Of a stretch of DNA of 64,000 nt, positions 22,302 through 35,224 are shown piece after piece. Positions within the stretch are counted from its first letter, which is position 1, and every line of letters starts with the position of its first letter. The DNA lies in assembly GCA_907165065.1 (NCBI GenBank), contig OU015523.1, positions 122,026,523 to 122,090,522 on the forward strand, in the 5' to 3' direction. The notes beneath the pieces were generated by a model. The model ran no database searches and was not told the DNA's origin. It saw only the letters and a program-made list of their open reading frames with translations. The DNA comes from Caprimulgus europaeus. Taxonomy: Eukaryota; Chordata; Aves; Caprimulgiformes; Caprimulgidae. The position numbers and the translations under genes are program-made.

Positions 22302-22548
22302 ATAATGGCCTCAAGTTGTGCCAGGGCAGGTTTAGATTGGATATTAGGAACAATTTCTTTACTGAAAGGGTGGTCAAACATTGGAACAGGCTGCTCAGGG
22401 AGCTGGTGGAGTCCCCATCCCTGGAGGTGTTAAAAAATGTGTAGACATGGCAGTGCAGGACATGGTTTAGTGGGAATGGTGGTGTTGGGTTGACAGTTGG
22501 ACTTCTTTATCTTGGAGGTCTTTTCCAGCCTTAATGATTCCATGAAAT
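22302..22548 (+). mobile_element. CR1 LINE 3' fragment, plus
   Basis: AATGGCCTCAAGTTGTGCC…AACATTGGAACAGGCTGC…CCAGCCTTAATGATTCCATG. It ends directly against the LTR that starts at about 22551. Confidence 0.92.
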
Positions 22549-22550
22549 AA

Positions 22551-23336
22551 TGTGACACTGTTTGCTAGGATAGGGTTATTTGTTTGTTTTTGTTTTGTTT
22601 TTTTTTTCTTAGTAGCTAGGGAGCACTGTGTTTTGGTTTCAGTGGGGATTTGTTATGAGAACAATGTTGATAAGGTACAAGGACATGGTGTTTGGGTAGT
22701 TTACAAGTGCAGAGGACTGAGGGTGAAGTTAGCAAAACCCAGAATTGACAGTTGGATATGCCAATGAGATATTCCAGATCATATTGCCCAGAGAAGCTGT
22801 GGCTGCTCCTCCCTGGAAGTGTTCTCGGCCAGGTTGGCTGAGGCTTTGAGCAACCTGATCTAGTGTGGGGTGTTCCTGCTGCTGGCAGGGGGGTTGGAAC
22901 TGGATGAGCTTTAAGGTCCCTTCCAACCCAAACCATTCTATGATTCTGTGGTATGATTCTATATCACATCGTGTTCAGTGTATTAACCAGGGCTGATCGG
23001 AAGAAAAGGGGGGATTCTCTCGGGAATCACTCAGGCTCGCTTTTCCAGGATTGCAGTTTCGGGTTCAGGGTTCCTTTTCACTCCTCCGGGATCGTTATCA
23101 GCAGGTGGTGAACAACTGTCCTGTGCATCACTCATATGTATATTGCTGTTGTTCTTGTTGTTGTTGTTTTTGTTATTATTATAATAATATTATTTTACTT
23201 TAATTATTAAATTGTTCTTATCTCAACCTACAAGTCTTCTTACCTTTGCTGCTCCAATTCTCTCCCCAATTCCCTGGGTGGGGGGCGGGTGTGAGTGGCT
23301 GTGTCTCCTTTGGCTGCCAGTTAAGTTAAACTATCA
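22551..23336 (+). mobile_element. ERV-type solo LTR, interrupted by CR1
   Basis: Same family as 165-723: the shared landmarks GTGTTTTGGTTTCAG, AATGTTGATAAGGTACAAGG, CCAATGAGATATTCCAGATC, CACATCGTGTTCAGTGTATT, GGATCGTTATCAGC and TTATCTCAACCTACAAG appear in the same order. A CR1 copy (22786-22960) splits the ATCATAT|CACATCG site that is intact in the first LTR. A TTG/ATT microsatellite (about 23140-23200) sits in the AT-rich part. Confidence 0.85.
22786..22960 (+). mobile_element. CR1 LINE tail nested in an LTR
   Basis: GCCCAGAGAAGCTGTGGCTG…GGTCCCTTCCAACCCAAACC followed by two ATTCTATG-like octamers. The flanks ATAT (22782-22785) and ATAT (22961-22964) are a likely short target duplication. 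Confidence 0.95.
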
Positions 23337-26239
23337 AACACTGCAATTTACAGCAGCTCAAATTACTATTTTTCTACAAATCTGGTTTCAAGGCTAGAAG
23401 GAAGGGTCAGAGGAACTGTATTTTCTCACCTAGCACTAAAATATATTTAAATATGCATTTGTGTTTCGCTGGGTTGAGTTAAAGACTTGGAGTCCAGCAG
23501 TCTTTTAACATGCTGTCTTGCTTTTAGGAAAACACTTAAACCCTGTGAAAACTTTTCAACCTGCTTTATTCCCAATTTTTTACTTTGTCCTTCACAGATC
23601 TGGGTTGTGAGCGGCACTCCCTGCGCTGTGTGAGCAGGAGGGCTTCTCCCAGTGGTGTTTCCTTTTGCACCTGCTGCTAAAGCAGTGTTTTGGCCCAAGC
23701 AAAACAGTTCTTCAACTAAAGTTTAATTGTAGGTAAACTGTATATTTGAGTATAAATCATCTCACTGATGTGGGCATACACCTGCCAAGTGCCCTTCTGA
23801 ACCTGCTATCAGACATCACGTTCACTTGGCAAGTATGAAAGCATTTATCAAAAGAAAAAAAGTTTGCAAGTGTGCCAGAAACTTCTTTGTGGGAAAAAAA
23901 GTGAGTTCTTTTGTTCTCCCTCTGTCAATTGTTAGTGCTAATGACTCATGCATTGCTTATAGCCTCTAAAATACAATAGCAGTAGTTCAGAAAGCAAATG
24001 GGAGCTCTGCTTTTCTTGATGAACAGGTGATGAAAGATTTTAAGAAGAAAAAAAGGAGGCAACCCATCTTGGAAGGATTTGAATCAGACAACAGCAGCAG
24101 CAAGCTTGACCAAAGGTGAGTGAAAAAACAGGTATAAAGGGAACGATCACAACTTTTAGTTGGCTCTGGTGTGTCTGCTTCTGATGCCAAAAAAACCCCA
24201 ACTTGTGGAACTGTGGAAAAGGAACACGACTGATCTATACCTGGATTTATATTTACACATTGCCTTTGAGCTGTACCATGCCTGTGTCTGTGGTTGCCTT
24301 CAGAGAGAGCATTTTGGAAGCTCTTCTTTGCTGGAGTCCCTGTTGATCAGGTGCATTTGTTCATTGTCTCCTTCTGCTGCCATGAAGCTGGAGCAAAGGA
24401 AAACTTCAGCATCAGACAGGAAGATCAATTTGAGTGAGTGGCTCCCTGTGGCAGAAGTTTGTGTTAGTGAAGTTGTTGCTTCTAGCACTGGGAGACATCT
24501 CATGCCTGTTGATCATTGCATTCCCATAATTGCTTTGGAAGTTTAATGAGATTAAAGCTTTATTGACACAACTGTGTTTCTTCCATTTCACTCAAGCAGA
24601 TGCAGTACTTCTTCTGTGGGAGATTACTACATCTTTTATTTGCTTATATTTTATACTTTAATATAGATATATTTTTTCCAGTGTAAGAAGAAGTGTTGAG
24701 TGGACTGCTTCTATACAGTAGTCATAATTTAGTTGTGAGAGATGAGGTGATCTGGGAGCAAAGCACTGGTATGCCAGTCAAGAGAGGTGCAGTCTAATCC
24801 TCTTTGCATAATTATTTGCGTCGTGGTCTTGATTGGATTCCTGTTCTGCTTGTCTGCATCCTTCTACTTGTCAATTTACAGCATAAACACTTGGGTGTAT
24901 GGATCATCATCACTGCGTGGCATGCAATCAAATCTCAGATGGGATCTCCAACCCTAATGTCATACAAAGAATTAGTTGTAACAATGATCTCAGAATATTA
25001 CATGAACATTAACAGGATGTTTCACAGCACTGTTACAAGATAGAGTAGAAAAATTACTCATTTTGCCGTGTAGTAAATCAACAGGTAGTTAAATGCCTTG
25101 CCTGAGATGACAGGAAGGCTGTGGATTATGTGGAGGAACTAAGCAACATCTAGGCCTCTTGACTCCCAAGTTTGTATCATGACCACAAGATGAAAGTAAA
25201 GTGTGGACCCCCCTTAGATGCTCCCTCCAGCCACTTCAAGTTGTTGGTAAACCTGAGCTCACAGTCTGTGCTCAGGTGACTGGGTATGATTTTATTGATT
25301 GTTTTTTACCTTCAGCTGCTGCTGCTTGGGTATTGTTGGCCTAAAAAGTGAGCAATGGCTTTGCTGTTTGCTGTGGACAGGCTGAGCTCCAGCTGAATCA
25401 GCTGGAGCTTAGAAAGTTTTCATGAGGGTAAAATGAGGGCACTGAGTATCGAGAGACTTTCTTTCCTCAGTAAGATGTTAGGCAGCATCCTTCAAGACAG
25501 ATAAGAAGAGAGAACTTGAAGGATAACATCAAGACACCCGATCTTTGAAACAACTTCTGTGTCAAGCCTGCCACTTCTCACTTATTCTGTTTGAGTTTTA
25601 GCCTGGTGAGAAGTGCCACGTTAAAGTCTCTGAAGCCCAAATTTCCATGTCACCTTTAAACAAAAATTGGTTTGGGGTCAGATTCAGCCAGCGCGTAACG
25701 ACGAACAATTGCTAATTTTCTGTGATGCCACTAGTTTCCCAGAATTGAAGCTTTTGTTCTAAACACCCATTTTCTCCCACCTTCTCTGATTTCTAGCCCT
25801 CAGGATTTGAAAAAAAACCAATTCAGTATGTGACTAAAATGGGTTTTCAGAAATCTTGGGAAAATCATTCTGAGAAACATGAACGGATGCTTTCCTTCTC
25901 AGTGGGTAACATTTCTGAACTGAACAATTGAGATCATTTCATTTTACTTGGAATATCATGGAGGAATTGGACTAAAGTGCCATCACAATTTCCCAGTCTG
26001 CCTAGTGGTCAAGTAACACTGAGCAATGACAACTGTCAAGTTGATAAAAAACCATCTCTGCTGGAAAAAGTGACAGGAGCAATAACAACTCTGCTGCTTA
26101 GATAAACACATTTTTTTAATTAGATCTATGTGGTTATAGGCTTGTCAAGTGTTTATAATGAAGGCAGAGAGCAGTAATAGAATACAAAGTGAAACATATG
26201 AAAACAATAAGTGAACAATATTTTCAGGGCTAATTTTCA
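23337..26239. other. No gene seen; spacer
   Basis: Mostly unique sequence. A 128-codon plus frame at 24160-24546 shows no domain, family resemblance or splice structure and was not called. Confidence 0.45.
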
Positions 26240-26640
26240 GGCGAGACAGAATCTGCTAATTAAATTTCCTGATGATACAAAATCACGAGGCAATATCAAA
26301 ACAAAGGAGGGCTGCAACATCCCATAGGAAGCACTGCATAACCTGGAGGATTGGAGTAATAGCAATCAGGTGAAGTTTGATAATACAAATCACAAAGTCA
26401 TGTACTGGGGACTAATGGAAAAATAAATGATAGAAGAGAGGAGATTTGCAAGAAGAGTAGAGGTGAAACATCTGGATGCAGCTGGCAGCTGTTAGTGTAC
26501 TGTGAACCAGCACTGAGATGTGCCCAGAGGAAGGCAAATGAAATCTTAGGATGTCTCTGGTTGTTGTCTCAGAATACATGGAGCAAACTAATGCTCTGTG
26601 GAGAGATGACCTGTTTAATGTAAAAGACAATATTGACACA
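26240..26640 (+). mobile_element. Ancient CR1-like ORF2 remnant, plus
   Basis: TTTCCTGATGATACAAAATCA, then GAGGGCTGC…AACCTGGAGGATTGG…GAAGTTTGATAATACAAATCAC…AAAGTCATG follow the order of the CR1 reverse-transcriptase C-terminal region (FADDTK…LEKW…FN…KVM). Highly decayed. Confidence 0.5.
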
Positions 26641-29600
26641 AGAACAAATGGAAAGACTTAAGTGTAAAATGCAAAGCAGGAGAAGATTTCTAAGCAAAAA
26701 AAACCCAAAACACATTTATTTTAAACTTGGATTCCCATGCTTTTAGTCACAAAGAACATAAATTCATGATTCAAGGCTCCCTTTCCAGTCATGTTATCAG
26801 TTATGTTCCTAGAATCACAGCTAAAACCTGTCTGGGCTCATTTACTGTCAGCCACACTTTCCCCTGCTAAAATATAACAACCTCCAAGAAATCTGGGAAG
26901 GAATCTTAAAGAAAAGCCAAAACCAAGTTACCAGTTGTATCAGGGTTCACTAGGCTGTGCCAGGGTAAAACTGACCCTGCATAATTTGTCTAAACAATAA
27001 ATATAAATGGGAAAAGTGGATTTTAATTAAGCTGAGGATCAGAGGACCTCAGTAATGCAATGTCTCTCTTGGTCTGTTCTTGGCAAAATCTTCAGCCCAA
27101 GCCCCCAAAAGTGAAATCAGACCCAGCTAGGGTACGGGAAAACAAACTTGCATGTTAGAGCAAAACTGAAACTGAAGGTCAGCAAAAGGAGAAAGATGTA
27201 CATTTTTTTATATATATAAGTAAATATACCTTAAGGAGACAGAGCTTTATTTATTTATATTTTTTTAATAAGCAAGGACTTAAAAGAAATCTTGGTTAGG
27301 TAGGATTCTGCATCAACATTTGCCAAAGTGCTTGCTCCAGCCCAATTCCACAACCTCAAACTGGTAAACCACCAATAACAAGGATAATAAATGCTTAAGA
27401 TTCCAAGACAGACTTAGAAGGAGCCAAAAAACTAGACTTTGTAGTACTACATGGAAAATGAATCCTGCTGGTTCTGATGAAAAGAGAGTGTGGAGGAAAA
27501 AAAAAGGAAAAAGTGTAGCCTTTTGTATGCTAAAGGGTGCAATGCATTCAAAACATACCTAAAATGCATTCAAAACATTTAAAATGTATTCAAAACATAT
27601 TTTAAATGTATTCAAAATGTAATAATTAGCTGCATGCATCCCCTTGGGTGAGGTATTCAGCAAGTGCGTGTGAAAACCTAATTCCCTCTCTTGGTGTTCA
27701 CAATCTGAGATGAATCTAATGAACTGATGTCAAGAGTCAGTAGACCATAACTTTGCAAATTCCTTCAGAAACGTGACTGATATCTTACCAGGGTAATCAC
27801 AGCTCATATGGAGACCATGAAAAAACCATAATCTGCAGTAAAAATAATTATTTTCCTTTAACCAGTTGTAATAGGGCCTCTGCTTGAGGCTACGTATTTA
27901 GTTTTAATTAACATTTATGTTTTTCATCCAGGGGTCTATCTTGGGCTGACTCATCCCTACTTTTCCCTGAAATTTCAGCCAGAGCTGTTCCAGTTATTTT
28001 CCAGTGTCAAAAGAGAAGAATAGGTTGTTTTTCAATTTTAAAACATCTTAGAAGCTCAGATGCTTCTGTGGTTTTGTTTTGTTGGGGTTTCTTTTTTTTT
28101 CAGTTTGGCAAAAGGATGGGCTGTGTGTAAGGACTGTGCCTCTTGTGCCTGTTAAAATTGACCTAAATTTGGCCAAGTCAGAAGCCTTTGGAAAAAAAAA
28201 ATCTCACTTCTGATGTTCTGGGGAGCTGTGCTGAACTTCAGTAAAATAAAACAGTGGGTGGGAGAATGACAGAGACTGGATGGTGGGAGAGGGGGGACAT
28301 GAACAGGAAACTAGGACTGGTTTTATGAAGGTGTTGGATTGGCTGTGGGGGAGTAAAGACAGATTTACCTAAACAGTCTGGTGTGTGTGGGGACACAAAT
28401 CTATTAGACAAACAAAGCAGAAATGACAGGATGTATGGGAAGTGAGAAACTGAGACTGAGCCAGAGTTGTTCCCTATAGGACTGGAGAGATCAGTTCTCC
28501 CTCCTCTAGGGTCTTATAGAAAAAGAAGAAAAAAATAGAAGAAAAAGAAGAAAGGTCCCTATAGAAAAATAAGAAAGAAATGCTCAAGTCCTATTATGAT
28601 GAAAATCATAGAAAACTATAGAGTAATTTAATATTTTCTGTCTTCAAGTTTGTCCAGTTTACAGTGAATAAGGCACTGGAACATGCATGAAATAAGGAGA
28701 AAAAAAGGAATGGAGGTCCCATTGCTTTACAGGGTGGATTGCCAACACATCCCTGAGTTGTCTAAGTTATTTTGTACATTCATCGTGGCAAGATCTGTAT
28801 TTCAAAAGGAGATTCAATTTACTTAAGACTCAGACTACCTCAATCTGGTGTGTAAAGACAAATGACCCCCATCTCCCCTTGAGTCAGTGTTGTTCTTTTT
28901 TTTGTGAACCAAATGAGGAAGCAGGGATCTGTGGAAAAACAGCACCCACTCAGATAATTAAAATCCATTCCAAGGTATATAGCAAAGGGCGTTAATTACG
29001 GTGGTGCAGCTGACATTCACTTTGGCATTTCAAATGCTTAGATTTGCTAATTTCATTAGGGCTCTTTTAGCATCCTTTTTGTGGGTTTAATTGATGTTGT
29101 GTATTGTCTGTGTAGAGGTAGAGCCTGGAAGCCCTAGGCAGGTATTGTAAAGCTTTGCAGTCACAGCAGGGAATAGCTGTCAGAAGCCCAGATTTTTCAG
29201 TTACTACTGACTTGGGCTACATCTGGAGAAAAAAAACTAACTGAGATGGATGAACTTTGTTTTGGGAACACAAATAGCAGCGTGTAGCCCCTGACTTGTC
29301 TGTTTAGACTTTGTGCTTTTCAGAACAGATTTGTTATCTCTGGACAATTTCTACTGTCCTGTGTTACCACCTTAAGGACTCTCAGTTCTGCAGTGATAAA
29401 GATGGTTGGTAATAATTTGTAATAGAAAACCTTTTTAAAATCCTTTCAACCTCACTGGTGCATGTCAGAACTCCCCAGCTGGATGTTGCAGGCTGAGTGT
29501 TGTTAACAGACAATAGAGATTGTCATTTTGTTTTGTTGTAAATGCCTGTGGTTTTGAAGACATCCATTCTCCTCCTTCCCACAGAGCTCAGAGTGATTTG

Positions 29601-32600
29601 GGCACGCAGTAGTGACCATGAAAGTTTCTGGCTTCTGTGCATTTCTTACAGTATTAGATAAGCTGCTTGGTTTTGTAACACATGAAACAGCTAAAATCAT
29701 CGTCCCTGCAAACGCTTGAGTGACCATCACTCATCTCCTCAGGCAGGCAGGCGGTCAAGGACAGTCTGGCTGTCCTGTTCTTCATCCCACAGCCCCCTCT
29801 GACTGCACTGGGAGAACAGGACTTTCTCTGGCCGGGAAGCTTGTCTCAGGAGCTGGCTCCCTGTGGATACCAGCCATCATTCTGCTCCAGCTGTCTGCAG
29901 CTCTCCAGGTGCAGCTTTTCAAAGTCAGTATGTGTTTTGGCAGCTCTGTCCTCCCTCTTCTTCTTTAAACTTATTTGATGTGTTTAATACAGGGAGGTTG
30001 TGATGTCCACTTAAGTGTTTGCCATATTCTAGAAGCCTGGATAAAAGATTTAGTTAAAAGGAAAAAAAAAGATAACAGTAGGCTTAATTTTGTCATGGTC
30101 TGATTGCATGGAAATCTGTAGAGTTACACCTGGAATGACTCTGGTGTAATGCACGTGGCAAACTTGTGACTGACAGGAGAATTTGGCTCAGTTTGCAGGC
30201 ATGTGGATGAACTGCAGGGATGAAAACTTTCCATTCCAATGGAAATAACAAGAAAAGTCATCTCACGCGCTCAGGCAAACTTTGTTTTCATCAGCTCCTG
30301 CCTTTTGATTTGCAGTAAGAACCAGTGATCACACTTTAAATGAGTACTTTGTTATGTAAGGGAGAAGTGCTAGTGTAGATGTTCCTCATGACATCCCCCA
30401 CCACCACAGAAGGTGACACCACAGCAAACAAAAATAGTGGGGCATAGCTAGCAAAACTGTTCTCTTGCAATTAAAGTGTAAATAACACGTTGACATTGTG
30501 ATTTCACTGCTCTGCCGTGCTTCCTTTGGGATTGCATTGCAAGCAAAAAGGCAAATTACTTTAAAGAAAACCCAAATCTCTGTGGAGTAGAGGTCTCAGG
30601 GGTGTTAGTTCTTTGTTGGCCGTTCTGCAGTGCAACCAGCAAACTGCAGCTTGGCCACTAAGCCTCTCAGACCCACTAATCTGGCCTTGGTTTTACAACA
30701 GAGCTGGAGAATTCAGAGGAAAATGGAGATCAGGTAAAAAGTATGAGGAGTTAACCAAAATAGATAATATCAAACGAGGGTATGTATTTATTTTGTAAAA
30801 TAGCTGATTTTTGACCAGAAAAATGTGACCTCTCAGGACTTCAGTGAAGTAGTTGGTGTGTTGTCACAAGGAAAACTGAGTTAAACAGGTGAAATTGAGG
30901 ATTATGGCAAGAACGGTGACAAAAACAGGCAAGTTCAAAGTTCCCTACTTATTTGGGATTTTTCAGGATGGTTTCCTGTGAGCCCATTAAACTGGTTATG
31001 TTGTGCCATGTTATCTACATCAAACTAACAGGTTTGCATGGGAAACATGCAGGTAAACAGCAAAGGGAGTGAGAAATATCCTGGGTTTGCCAAGCTCTGT
31101 CTGGGCTGATGACTAGCAGATGTCAGCACTGCGTGTGTGTAGGTTGTGTGTGATTTTTGAGGTCTTTGTGATTTGGAGATGCTAAATTGTCTATGACTGG
31201 ATGAAGTGACTGAGTGCTTGACATGGTCTGCTGGTAAATCTGGGGCAAGTGCAAATTCCACTCTCTATATAGTGTTTGTAAGTCCACAAAAGGTCAATTT
31301 TCTGGTGGTATATGAAATAGACTGAGATTTATTTAGCTGGTTTGGGAAGTGGTTTGTAGAGTGGACCTAAAAGGGAAATCATTCTGTCAGTTTTGGTTTT
31401 ATTGATCTGATTTGTGTACCAGGATCTAGATGTGCTTGAAAAAATTGCTCTGGGAAGGAGGCAGAAAATCACAGTTCCTTGTTTGGACTGAGTGGGCTCC
31501 CTCTCAGCCTTTGAGTGAGTGAAGAATAGGACAGGTAGGTTGGGACAGTCAGAAGGGAAAGGGTCAGTCTGGGAGAAGGAGGAAGTTTTGGCAGCAGTCC
31601 CACACAGTTTGTCAGACAAAACAACAGAGTCTTTCATTTCCCAGTGACTGGCCAGACAGGAGACTTGCTCCATAGTTGGAATTTGATAGAAGCATTCCTC
31701 ACATCATGCAAAGCATTAATTTCAGCTGCATTTCTGCTCACCCTGAACACCTGCAAGTAACTGTGCTGTTAAAAAAAACAAACAAACCAACAAAACCAAA
31801 CCTGGAAAGCTAAAAAGGGGGGAAGGAACACTTTGGAAATTGAGAACTTCCTATACAGTTTTTAAGGACTGGAGTTGCTTGCTGAGCTGGTTTATTTTTT
31901 TTTAAGCAACTTCAGTTTATGCATTTAAATTTCTTCTCCCTTACTAAGCAGGCCTTATAACCTGCTGCTGGTTTGGTGATTTTCTTAGTCATCACATTAT
32001 CTTGCAGGGTTTGGGGAGGAAAACAAGGAAAAGATATAGCCACTGGCAATCTCTGATCTGAATTTGTTTAATAATAGCATCCTGTTTACTTCTTTTTCAT
32101 GTTTCCCCACAAATATTCTGTTCTACATTTACTTACTATGCATGAGGACTGTCTGCTGAAGAAAACTTAGCTCCTGTAGTAGGAAGGAACCACGTGCAGT
32201 TCCTACCTAGGCTAACAAAAGCTTAAGTGGACTTACTAGTGGTGTGAATATAGTAGCATGTACTCTGAAGGTGATTTTTTTTTTTAATAGCTCTAATTTA
32301 TATATGGACATATGATGCAGAACAAAAGAGAGGTTAAAAAAAGTGGTGATGAACTCTTGGTTTCCTGCTCCCAGTAGGAAATAATATAGATGACTCTGAA
32401 GGATACTGAGCAGAGGAGAATCAGGCCTGATTAGCTTATTAGGTCTTTTTCCTGGGTATATTTATGATACCTGTTTGTTACAGAGATTAGTCATGTATTT
32501 GCAATGTTGGATGGTTTTCCTCCATTTGTACCCAAGGATCTGCTCCTCCCAGTGGAAATAAACCCAAAATAATTCCTGCTCTCTACAGTACCAGAAGGCA

Positions 32601-32615
32601 GTTGGGAAGTGTGTG
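26641..32615. other. No gene seen; long unique spacer
   Basis: About 6 kb without a recognised exon or mobile element, apart from the short tandem repeat at 27538-27622 and A-rich or GAA-rich patches (28510-28580). Confidence 0.45.
27538..27622. repeat. Tandem repeat, ~18-bp unit, four copies
   Basis: The word ATGCATTCAAAACAT / ATGTATTCAAAACAT recurs four times with AT-rich spacers of slightly different length. Confidence 0.85.
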
Positions 32616-32746
32616 TTCCAACCCCCCTGCCATCAGCAGGGACACCTTCCACTAGACCAGGTTGCTCAAAGCCTTTGCTGATGGCAGGGGGATTGGAACT
32701 GGGTGAGCTTTAAGGTCCCCTCCAACCCAAACCAGTCTGGGATTCT
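32616..32746 (+). mobile_element. CR1 LINE tail with inverted 5' part
   Basis: 32676-32746 is a normal plus CR1 tail (GGAACTGGGTGAGCTTTAAGG…AACCAGTCTGGGATTCT). Immediately before it, 32616-32675 is the adjoining upstream CR1 segment in reverse orientation (CACCTTCCACTAGACCAGGT…). The two parts overlap by 23 bp of CR1 sequence, producing an inverted repeat (32616-32638 against 32676-32698, one mismatch). Confidence 0.88.
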
Positions 32747-32997
32747 AAATATTTCCAGATATCTCATCAGCAAAACTGCCTGCTTGAGAGAAGGTGGCAA
32801 TGAATGAGTCCAAGGTTTCTTCCACAATCCAGTCTTTATCCCCCTCCCAAGCCCTGAAGTGGCTGCTGCTTACTGGGGTGGAGGACAAAATCTTTTACCT
32901 CCCTTCTGCTCATCTGTGTTTGCCCACTATCTTCAGTATCACCGATGCATGAGGAGTGTTTCTCATCAATCTTAGGGGTGGCCATTGGGCTGCCCTG

Positions 32998-33081
32998 GCC
33001 TGGCAACCCTGTCCACAGCAGGGGAGTTGGAACGAGGTGATCTTTAAGGTCACTTCCAACCCAAGCCTTTCTATGATTCTA
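32998..33081 (+). mobile_element. CR1 LINE tail, plus, short
   Basis: GGCAACCCTGTCCACAGCAG…GATCTTTAAGGTCACTTCCA…CTTTCTATGATTCT. It ends 19 bp before the first inverted duplicate. Confidence 0.88.
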
Positions 33082-33100
33082 AAATACTAAATTTTAAGAG

Positions 33101-33196
33101 TTATCCTACTGAAGTTCAGCTGTGTAGGTTCACAAACATGGTCTTCCAAAACCAGGAGCCAAGTGATTTATTTCTGTCTGGCAAAGTTCTTTGCAC
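33101..33196 (+). repeat. Inverted duplicate A, left copy
   Basis: A 96-bp stretch (TTATCCTACTGAAGTTCAGC…TTTGCAC) whose reverse complement is at 35091-35186 with about five mismatches. Confidence 0.93.
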
Positions 33197-34232
33197 TCTG
33201 AATTTTCCTTCTGCAGGTCGGGCTGGATGCTGTCTTGGTCAGCAGTTCAGCCCCTGTATTGCTTGTAACCCTACCCAGGATCCTCAGAGTAGGCATTCCT
33301 TGGTCTGCATCCACTGAGGGTTGTGGTCTGGAAGCTGTGCTCCAAGCACACTTGCCTCACAGGAGATAGTGCTGAACTGAGCACACATCACAGACACTTA
33401 GGTCAGGAAAGAAGCAAAGAACCAAGGCTGCAGCAGCAGCAGCAGCGCTGTAATTAAGTAGACGAGGGAGCTTGGACCGAGGAGCTCCCTTTCCCCTGGG
33501 ATACTCTCTAACCCTTAGGCTCCTCCTTTTTGGCCTAGTCATTCCTAAATTTGTTTTTTACACTGTGACAAAAATCCAGCAGAAACTTTCTTGTCCTTAT
33601 TTCCTTGGGCACTTTCATGCTTATTCATAATTGATGGAATTATGGGCCTCAGTGGAAACACTCGGGTGAGAATTGCTGTGGCAGTTGAAGATGTGACTGC
33701 TTGTTCTGCCCCTCTGGTGTGAGTTACTGCTTCACACCAGAGCTGTTGGAATGAACACGTGCTGAGGCTTCTACCTGATGACAAAGCCAAGCTCCTTGAT
33801 TAGATGATAAAGATGCATTTGAGTTAAGACACTGGATTTTGGAGAGGAGCAGAAAAAATGTAGGCACAGATTTCCTTCCCCTGACTCTGCTAGAGGGATG
33901 GGAGCTCCAGCCCGAGGTGACAGCTACCAGCTGCAGAATGGAAACATCTTACACTGATGCAGCTGTTGTGAAGTCAAAGTTAGCATTTTCATTTAGCAAA
34001 TTTAACAAATTAATTTAGCATACAGGTGTTAATTTATTACCTTGACTATAAATATACTTATGTTCTTTTTTATCTCTTTGCATTTAAGACTGCCTGGCAA
34101 TAAAGGCAGAAAATTAATTTGAATGCCTAATATTGTCTGGTTTCACCATTCTTTCCTGGCTGATCCTGTGGTCTGGTTTATATCTTGCCATCTGATTCCT
34201 TAATTACAGTTTGCAATGAAGAAAACCGAAGA
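33197..34232. other. No gene seen; between duplicates A and B
   Basis: Unique sequence with a short CAG run (33430-33445). It is not duplicated in the 35 kb patch. Confidence 0.5.
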
Positions 34233-34318
34233 ATACTTGAATTGCAAGCTAGTCTCTGTTAGAAGCAAATGAAATAATTACTTGGAAAACCAATCAGGAA
34301 GCATTCAAACCTTCCTGA
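34233..34318 (+). repeat. Inverted duplicate B, left copy
   Basis: An 86-bp stretch (ATACTTGAATTGCAAGC…CCTTCCTGA) whose reverse complement is at 35225-35310 with four mismatches. Confidence 0.93.
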
Positions 34319-35017
34319 TGTGCCTACTTGAGTTGTATTCCTCGTTTCCTTCTAGATGGCAAACATCAGCGTTCAGATTAGCTTAGTGTTGTGAAAGCGC
34401 TGACTCGACATTTCCTCATCAGAATTACTGCTGGATTTGGTGCTCCTGCTCCTCTGCCAGTGGCAAAGGGATGTAGGCATAGCAACCCTCACACGCTCAT
34501 GCTGAAACCTGGTGGGTCCTGAAACAACATGTTAAAACCAGAGCTTGCAGTTGGCTGCACTTTGCTTTGGGGATGGGCTGAGAATTCCGAGGCTGATACC
34601 TTGCAACTGGATACCCATGAGAATAAAAGAGCTGAACTGAAAGAGATTAAGCAGCTCTTTGTCTGTTCTCCCTGTGAAGTGTAAAGGACTGAGAGCTTCA
34701 TTGTTTTGTAACCACTTAAAAAATCAAAGGGGAAAAACAATTATTGCAGCGCAGTCCTCTTGAATATGGTTTTATTAAATGTGCTTTTCCTAGGAATCCA
34801 GGAATACCTGCAAAGAGGAAGAAACCCTCGACCTGCAGATTTCACAACAGACATTGTCCGTCCTGGAACTTAAATGTTCCCAACCCCAGCTCCCCGTGAC
34901 CAAGCAGCTTTCCCACAGTTTCAAACACAGTCCACATACATCAGCAGTTGGCTCACTTTCTGCACTGTTCTTTGGAAATTATTTACCTTACACCTCTAGG
35001 CCCTTTTTCTCTATACA

Positions 35018-35075
35018 GCATATTTTTTCTATACAGTATATTTTCTCTATGCAGTATATTTTCTCTATACAGTAA
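35018..35075. repeat. Tandem CTATACAGTATATTTTCT repeat
   Basis: Four units of about 17-18 bp (TTTCTATACAGTATATTT variants). Related words also fill the gap at 35187-35224 and appear at about 35320-35331, so the motif flanks both inverted duplicates. Confidence 0.85.
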
Positions 35076-35090
35076 AAGGAATTCTATACA

Positions 35091-35186
35091 GTGCAAGGAA
35101 CTTTGCCAGACAGAAATAAATCACTTGGCTCCTCATTTTGGATCACCATGTTTGTGAACCTACACAGCTGAACTTCAGTAGGATAA
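35091..35186 (-). repeat. Inverted duplicate A, right copy
   Basis: Reverse complement of 33101-33196 over its full 96 bp, about 95% identical. The mismatches cluster where GGATCACCATG replaces the left copy's equivalent. Confidence 0.93.
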
Positions 35187-35224
35187 TTTTCTCTATACAG
35201 TATATTTCCCTATATAGTATATTT

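Noticed and set aside
24160-24546. Plus frame of 128 codons
   Set aside because: No recognisable domain or homologue, no splice signals with neighbours, and ordinary composition; consistent with chance.
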